DNA from: Flavobacterium daemonense
GTDB taxonomy: Bacteria > Bacteroidota > Bacteroidia > Flavobacteriales > Flavobacteriaceae
DNA: 64,000 bases
Direction: 5' to 3'
Assembly: GCF_007341385.1 (NCBI RefSeq)
Contig: NZ_VJYD01000002.1
Coordinates: 434,001 to 498,000 of the forward strand
Part shown: positions 12,901 through 21,900 of the stretch, piece after piece
Layout of the letters: the number at the start of each line of letters is the position of its first letter
Numbering within the stretch: the stretch's first letter is position 1
Translations under genes and position numbers: made by a program
Notes under the pieces: model-generated
What the model was told of the DNA's origin: nothing
What the model saw: the letters and a program-made list of their open reading frames with translations, nothing else
The model's database searches: none

Positions 12901-15900
12901 GAAATTATAGTTTTGAAGTTACAGACAGCAAAGGTTGTCCTGTAAGAACAAATACAATAGCTGTTACACCAACAGGTACTGTTGCTGCCAATCCAGTTGT
13001 AACAGATACAAATTGTAATGGAAGCAGTGATGGTTCGGTTACATTTAATGGTTCAGGAGGTAAAGCGCCTTATAAATATAGCTTAAATGGAAGTCCATTA
13101 GATTTTGGAAATACATTTGGAGGATTAGCAGCTGGTACATATAATTATATTGTTGAAGACGCGAGAGGATGTAGAGACGCTTTAACTGTTACAATTGGTG
13201 AGCCTCTAGCTATAACGGCGGTAATTAAAACTAATGATATAAAATGTAATAGCAATAAGCCGGGAAGTATAGAAGTAAGTTCTTTAACAAATGGTGTAGG
13301 ACCTTTTATTTACACTTTATATGATAAGGCGCATTCACCAATTCACACAAGTTCATCGACATTTTCAAGAACTTATACGTTTCCAAATAATCTGACATTC
13401 GGGATTTACTATGTATCAGTTGTTGATACAAATGGCTGTGAATATTTAAGCGATAAACAAACTATTTACACAGTTCCATATCTTCAATTTTTACCTGTAG
13501 ATATTAGTGGTACTTGTACTGCTGGAGCTACAGTTAATCTGAAGTTGGATCCTACCTTTCCAAGTGCGCCAGATTATAAATATTCAATAGTAGGAGATCC
13601 AACTTCAGTTTCTGCTCCTACTACAAACGATTTTTATAAATTTGACAATTTAAACTTCGGTCAAACTTATTTTTTCCAGGTTGAAGATAATAATGGATGT
13701 GTATCTGTTATTGAGGTGAAAATACCGAAATTATCATTAATAGAATTTGACAATGTTATAACAAACAATGTTTCTTGTAATACTTCACCAGCTACTCCAA
13801 ATGGCGCCATAAGCTTTAAGGTATCTGGATATGATCCTTCTGTAACAAAAATACGTTTTGAGGTAGTAGATCAACTATCAAATGTATCAGTTGCACCACC
13901 TTTAGACGTTGCTTTGCCTGCCCCAATGCAGGGTAGTTTTACTAATTTGCCAGCAGGTTTATATACTTTAGTGGCGAAGGAAATTGATGGTACAGAATGT
14001 TCGAATTCTATGGAATTTGAAATTACACAACCATTACAATCGGTAACACCAAGTATTGTTAGTCAGGTAAATGATAATTGTAACAAATTTGCTCAAGTTT
14101 TCCTAAAAACTGTTGGAGGTACCGGTCCTTACGAATATACTTTCGTGGCCGATGGAGCGATTGAACCAACAAGCGGTTACCTTCCTAACAATCCAGTACT
14201 TATTGATTATGAGACTGGAACAGATTGGGATATTTGGGTAAAAGATAAAAATGGCTGTACTGCCAAAGTTGATGTTACAATTGGAAAAGATTTGCCTCCG
14301 AGTGCAATTGCCGGTCCTGCAGTTCCATGTTTTACAGGAGCTTCATTTACAGTAGATTTAAGCAAATACTTTACTTCAACTGTTGGTACGCCAGTTTATA
14401 CACTAGACGGAGTAGATTTAGCTGATGAATTCGCTACTATTACAGCGGCTAAAACATATACAATTGGTATAAGAGATGGAAATGCATGTACAGCAACAGC
14501 TCCATATATTGTTAGAGATATATTAACACTTGGTGTAATTGCCAAAAAAGAACTTGACTGTAATTCACCTGCACCAAATGCATCTGTAACAGTTAAAGCT
14601 GAAGGCGGAATTAACACAAGTTATACGTATACAATTATTGCAGGAACCACTCCAAATACAACTGGTGCAACAACTGGTATTTTTACAGATTTAGATGCTG
14701 GAAATTACACTTTCCAAGTAAATGATGGATCTTGTACGGCAACAGTTGATGTTAAAATTGATGCATTGATCCCAATTACTCCTGTTAGTAGTGTTGGAAC
14801 ACCTTTATGTGTTGGCGATGCTGCCAATGTTACGATAACAGCAACTGGAGGAACTGGTATTTATACCTATGGAAAAGGAGCTGTTCCAGCATTAGCGACG
14901 CAAACAAATAATGTTTTCACACAAACAGCTGCTGAAGGTTTAGTTAAATATTATGTTAAGGACAGCAAAGGCTGTTACGTATCTATAGATGTTACTGTAG
15001 TTGATCCTACACCTGTAGTCATTACTAAAATTGATGCCACTCAGATGCTTTGTGGCGGAGGAAATAATCCTACTGATGCTACAATCACCGTTACAGCTAA
15101 TGGTGGTGCAGGAAACTATGAATATAGTTTTGACAACGGAGGACATTTCTCTGGTAACAATGTACTTACAACAACAAATGCGAAAACATACCAAATAATT
15201 GTTAAAGACGGTAATGGTTGTTTGTCTGCTATGCAAACGCAAATCATTGATGCATTAGATCCACCAGTAATTTCTGGATTTACGCCTACTCAAATGACTT
15301 GTCCTTCATTAGTTAGTGATGTAAAAATAAATTACACACATGGAGTAGGTACGGTATCATTTAAAATGATATCTGGGCCAACAAGCAGTACGAGTGGAGA
15401 TGTTTCTGGTATTTATACGGGATTAACTGCCGGTGATTATGTATTTAGAGTTACAGATAGTAATTTATGTACAGATGAAAAATCATTTACTGTTCCTAGT
15501 TTACCAGCATTACAAGTATTGGAAAAAGTAGTTGCAAATGTGAGCTGTAATGGCGGTGCAACTGGTAGCGCTACATTTACAGCAAGTGATTTTACTGCTT
15601 CTGGAGCATTTACTTATTCAGTTACAACAAGTCCAGCTGCTTTAACATATTCTGACACAAAAGCTGGGGATGTTGTTACTTTAACTAATCTAAAGAAAGG
15701 TACATATACTGTAACATTTAAAGACAATACAACTCAATGTGAGATTACCAAATCAGTATCAATTACAGAGCCTGCATTACTATCATTAACTGCAGTAGCT
15801 AGTAATGTAAATTGTAACGACCCTGTTTCTACACTTACAATGTCGCCTGTAGGTGGAACATTGAATTATACGTATTCTATAGTTGAAAATGGAAAACCAG

Positions 15901-18900
15901 CAGGTACATATTCAAATGTAACTACTATTGATACATCAACTTTAACAAATGGTGTGGCAGCTGGATTAGGAATGACATGGTTGGTTGATGTGTACATTAA
16001 CGACGGTAATGGTTGTCCTGCTGTGACTACTGTTACGATTACTAAAGATGATACGCCAACAGTTTCAACACCTGCATTGGCTAATAATCAATGTACAGCT
16101 AATGGAAATTATACATTTACTGCGACGGGAACTGGTGTTCAACCATTAAGTTTCAGTATCAATGGAACAGATTATTTTACAAGTTCAGGATTGACTTATA
16201 CATTCACGGTACCAGCTCCAACAACAGCGTCGGATGCTTATACAGTGTACGTAAAAGATAAAAACGGCTGTATTGCCACAAGTACAACTCAAACAACAGT
16301 ATTTACACCTTTAACGCTAAGTGTTGTTCAAGATAAAGAGATCACTTGCGTGGCTTTACCTATAACGGCAGCTCAATTTACTTTAACAGCAAGTGGAGGT
16401 AAACCGGGTTATACTTTTGAAGTAAATGTTAACAATACTGGATTCACAACAATATCAACTTTACCATATACAACAAGTGTTGTGGGATCTTACGTTTTCC
16501 GTGTTACGGATAGTAATTCTTGTCCTGTGACAAGTGAGGTAATTGATGTAAAAGCGCCTGTTAATCCAACTTTCACAACATCTAAATTAGATGTTAAATG
16601 TAGTGGAGATTTCACAGGAACTATTACAGTTGTACCAGCAAATGGTGTTGGACCATACACATTTGCTTTAAGCGGAGCAGGAGCAAATAATAGTGGAGAT
16701 ACTTCTGGAAATTATACTGGATTACCAGCGGGTTCATACACAGTGGTGGTTACAGATGCATACGGTTGTATTTCAGCAGCGGTTCCTGCAATTGTTATTA
16801 CTGAACCAGTTGCATTAAAATCATCGGCGGCACTTTCAGTTAATACTACTTGTAATCCAACTACGATTGTTACAGTGACAGGTACAGATGGTACACCTGG
16901 TACGTCAGGTTATACATATAGTTTTGATAATGGAGTAACTTATGATACTAGTAATACATTGTCGGTTGATAATAATGGAAGTATTCAAACGATTTGGTAT
17001 TCTGTAAAAGATGCTAATGGATGTAAAACGCCACCAAAATCAATTGATGTTAATCCATTGAATAAACCAACAGATTTAGACTTTACAGCAACAGCAATTA
17101 CTTGTAAACCAGGTGAGGATGTGAGCACAGTTTCTGTAAAAGCAACTAATGGAGTTGGAGCATTGATTTTCAAAGTTATTTCAACAAATACAGCAACACC
17201 GGTTGCGAATTTAGGGCCAATCAATACAGCTGATTCTTCAGTTGCGGCGAGCTTCCCAGGATTGCTTCCAGGAGATTATACTTTCGAGGTAAAAGACAAC
17301 AACGGATGTACTTATCAAGAATTTGTAAATATTCCGAATGTTGTAAATATTGACATTCATGGTGAGCTGGTAAGCGATATTTCATGTAACCCAGCTAATG
17401 GTATAACAGACAACGGAGTTGCAAAATTCACTGTTTCAGCTTTCAGTGCAACAGGAAATTACTCAGTTAATGTTTCACCATCAGTAGCTCCTGCTAATAT
17501 CAGTCAGACAGGTGACGTAATCACGTTGTCTAACCTTCCAGCAGGAACGTATACGGTTACAGTTGTAGATGCAACAACAGGATGTACGAAAGACGATAGT
17601 GTAACGTTCACTACTCCAGCAGCTATTACATTCAATACAGCAGCTACTAAGGTTTTCTGTTCAAGAGATGAGTCAGAGATCACAGTAAGCGGTGAAGCTG
17701 GAGGTACAGGAACATATACGTATGCAGTTATAAAATCTGGAACAGGAACTCCTGCGGCAGGTTCTTATGTAGATAATGCAATACTTAAAGTTGACACTAA
17801 CCTAACAGACTTATCGTGGGATGTTTATGTAAAAGATTCAAAAGGATGTATTGCGTCTAAAACGGTGTTAGTAACTTATAATGCTGCACCTTCTATAACA
17901 CCAGCAGCACCTCAGTGTTACACAGGTTCTAAACTTACAGTTGATTTGAGCACATTGACATCAACTTATAATGGAACAAAAACATATACATTAAACGGTT
18001 CGGTATTGACTTCTGCAACAGCTGAATTCACTGCACCTGGTACTTATACATTAGGTGTTACAGATGACAACGGTTGTGAGGCTACAATTCCGTATAAAAT
18101 TGAAGAGCAGTTATTAGCTCAAGCACTTGTTTCAAAAGATCTTTATTGTGCACCTTCAGCTGCTGTAAACGCTACGATTGATGTAACGATTACAAATGGA
18201 ATTGCACCATTTACTTATGAAATGTATTTAGGAGCAACTTTGGTTGCAGGTCCAAAAACATCTGCTACACGTACCTTTACAGAGTCTGTGGCTAGTGCAG
18301 GAGACTATACTTTTGTAATTAAAGACAGCAATGCCGCAACTTGTACAGTTACAACGGAAAAAGTTACAGTTAATACACCGCTTCCGGCTGTTATTACTGC
18401 AACTCCAGTAGTGTCTCCAATTTTGTGCGCTGGAGGAACAGCTTCTATGCAGATCAATATTGACGGAACTACAGGTCTTCCACCTTATACTTATACAGTA
18501 ACAAGAACATTGCCAAGTCCTTTGCTTCCAGTGGCTCAGCCTTCAAATAATGTGTTTACAGGATTAAAAGCTGGAACATACGACGTGACAGTTACTGATG
18601 CAAAAGGATGTATTTCTGTAGTAACAACAGTGGTTATCGGAGAGCCGGTTCAATTGACTGCTTCAGCAGATCCTCTTCCAAGAAACACTACATGTAGCAC
18701 AACAACAGTAATTACTGTAGTAGGACATGATGGTACTCCTACCGGAATTGGAACAGGTTATTACTATAATTTCAATAACGAAGGTTATTCAGATTCTAAT
18801 ACGTATACTGTTGGTGACAATGGATCAGTTCAAACTATCAGTTATACAGTAAAAGATGCAAATGGATGTGAAACTGCGCCTCAAAACGTAACAGTTAACC

Positions 18901-21900
18901 CATTGAACAAGCCATCAGACTTAAACTTCACGCCAACAGCTATTACTTGTAAACCAGGTGAGAATGTTAGTACGGTTTCTGTAAAAGCGACTAATGGAGT
19001 TGGAGCATTGGAATTCAGTATTATTTCAACAAATACTGCAACACCGGTTGCGAATTTTGGACCTATCACTACAGCTGATTCTTCAGTTGCGGCGAGCTTC
19101 CCAGGATTGCTTCCAGGAGATTACACTTTCTTAGTAAAAGACTACAATGGATGTACTTATCAAGAATTTGTAAATATTCCGGATGTTGTAAATATTGCCG
19201 TAACTGGTGAATTTACAGGAGTTGCATGTAAAAATGATGCTAATGGTACTGTAACATTTAAAGTTTCAGGTTTCCAAACAGGATTTACTCATACAATTTC
19301 AGGGGTTTCTGGAGTTGGAACAGTTACTCAAGTTGGAACAGATACTTTTGAGTTGAAAAACTTAATTGCTGGTACTTATAAAATTGATGTAAAAGATGCT
19401 ACAACAGACTGTGTGGCTAGTTTATCGATTGTGGTTCCAGAACCTGTTGCATTAGGAGTTAGTTATGCGACTAACAAACATGCAAATTGTAATGCTGGTG
19501 CAGAAATAAAAGCAACTGCTTTTGATGGTTCTCCAGGATATATGTATGCATTTGTTAAAGCAGGTGATCCAAAAGTTTATGATGTGGTAGATACTGCAGT
19601 CTTAGACAAAGCATTTACATGGGTACTTTGGGCAAAAGATTCGCATGGTTGTGAAACTTCTACTCCAATAACAATTATTACAGATCCAATGCCGGTTATT
19701 GCTAGCGTAGTAGCTGATCAATGTCCAAGCGCAGCAAATACTTATAATATTACAGTTACAGCTTCTGGATTTACAACAGATTTACAGTATAGTTTAGATG
19801 GAAATACTTGGCAGTTAAACAATAATGTATTTACAGTTAAAACAACTGGTGATTATACTGTTTATGTTAAAGATGCTAATCAATGTAAAGTAACTAGTAC
19901 TGTGAAGATCTTAGAGCCATTGCAAATGTCATTTGATCTTACTACAACTCCAACTTGTTTAACTGCAAATGGTGTTGTAACATTAACTGCTACTGGTGGA
20001 ACAGGTAATTACCAATACAGTATTGACGGAACAACTTATGTTACAGGAGCTACGGCAAATGTATTTAGCAACTTAGCTCCTGGTAGCTATACATTCTATG
20101 TTCAAGACGGAAATTGTACTAAAGCTCTTCCAGTTGTTATTGATGCGCCAAATCAAGTTATTGATTTTACTTTAACTGCTAGTAAAGTACTTTGTTTTGG
20201 AGATAGTAATGGTACGATTACTGTAAACATGGCCGCTACAACAACTAGTGTGAACAATAATCCAGTTTATACATATTCAATTAATCCTTCTCCTGTCGGA
20301 ATGGTTTTAGTTGGTAATGTATTCAAGAACCTTCCTACTGGAAGCTATACAGTTACTGTAACTTCTGGAAAAGGATGTCCAGTTAGTCAGACTATTAGTG
20401 TTGACACACCACAAGCAATTGTAGTGCCAACCCCAACTGTAGCTCCTTACGGTTGTGCAACTGGTAATAAAACAGATTATGCACAGGTTTCTGTAGCAAT
20501 GCCTACAGGAGGTACAGGAGTATATAGTTATGAATTCTTCAGAGATGGAGTTTCTGTTCAAAGCGGATTAGATTCAGTTTATACAGAAAGTGACTTCTTA
20601 GGTGGAAAATATACAGTGAATGTATCAGACGAAAACGGATGTATGACTACATCTCTTGAAGCTACAGTTTTACCATACACTCGTATGTACAAGATCGATG
20701 TAGCAGTTACTCCAATTACTTGTGCTACTAATGAGGATATTGCAGTTACAGTTCAAGATGAAAATGGTGTTGCATTTACAATTCCATTAGAATATACACT
20801 TACAGGTGTTAACGGAACGGTATATAATCAAACGAACGCAAATGGTATCTTCAAGAATTTACCAATTGGATTCTATTCAATCACTGTAAAAAACCCTGCT
20901 ACAGGATGTATAATTCAGTTAGATCACTTTGTTAATGATCCAAATACATTTACTTTGAATGCAGATAATGTTTCAAATGTTAAATGTTATGGTGCAGCTG
21001 ATGGAAGTGTTGATTTAGTATTGGTAGATAATTTGCCGGTTCCAACAAATGACGCAGGTGTATATACATACGTAATAACAGATGCATTAGGAAACGTAGT
21101 TACTAACGGTACAAGCGATGCTTCAGGTAAAGCAACAATCAACGGATTAATTGCTGGTAACTATAAAGCGGTTGCAACATTGCCGAACCCAACATTCTGT
21201 CAAGTTGAAACAAACTTTACAATTCAGCAATCATTATCAGTATTGAAAATATCTGAAATTCATGATTTGATTTCTTGCAATCCTGGTAATGACGGAAGAA
21301 TTATAATCTCAGGTGAAGGAGGATGGGCTGGTGCTTACAAATACGAATTAGTAGGAGTTAGCGCAGGATTTACAGATCAATTCGAGTTTGATAATTTAAC
21401 AGCAGGAACTTACACATTAAACGTACAAGATGTTGGAGGATGTGTTGCTACAACAACGGTAACATTAAACAACCCAACACCAATAACTGCTACAGTAACA
21501 GCTACAGCAAATTCTATAGTATGTCATGGTGAGAATACAGGTGTAATCACAGTATCAACTCCAGTTGGTGGTCAAGGAAGTAATTATGCATATATTTTAA
21601 ATATGTTATCAACTACTCCTGTTATTTCAACAACGCCGCAAGATTCTCCTGTATTTACAGGATTAGCAGCAGGAAGATATTCTGTTACTATTGTTGACGG
21701 ATTAAATTGTTCAGGAACAACTGCTGAAGTAGTTATTGATGAGCCATCAGAAGTTATCCCAACGTTAGAATTAGCTACTGGTATAACTTGTAAAACTGAT
21801 GCAACATTAAAATTAACTGCAGTTGGAGGAACAGGACCTTATGAATACAGTGCTGATAAGAACTTTACAACAGTTTTAGGTACTTTACCAGCAACATTTA

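Noticed and set aside
16985..19069. Two similar antisense frames suggesting duplicated antisense genes in sprB
   Set aside because: They are similar only because they lie opposite the two copies of a sprB super-repeat; no promoters and low-complexity products.
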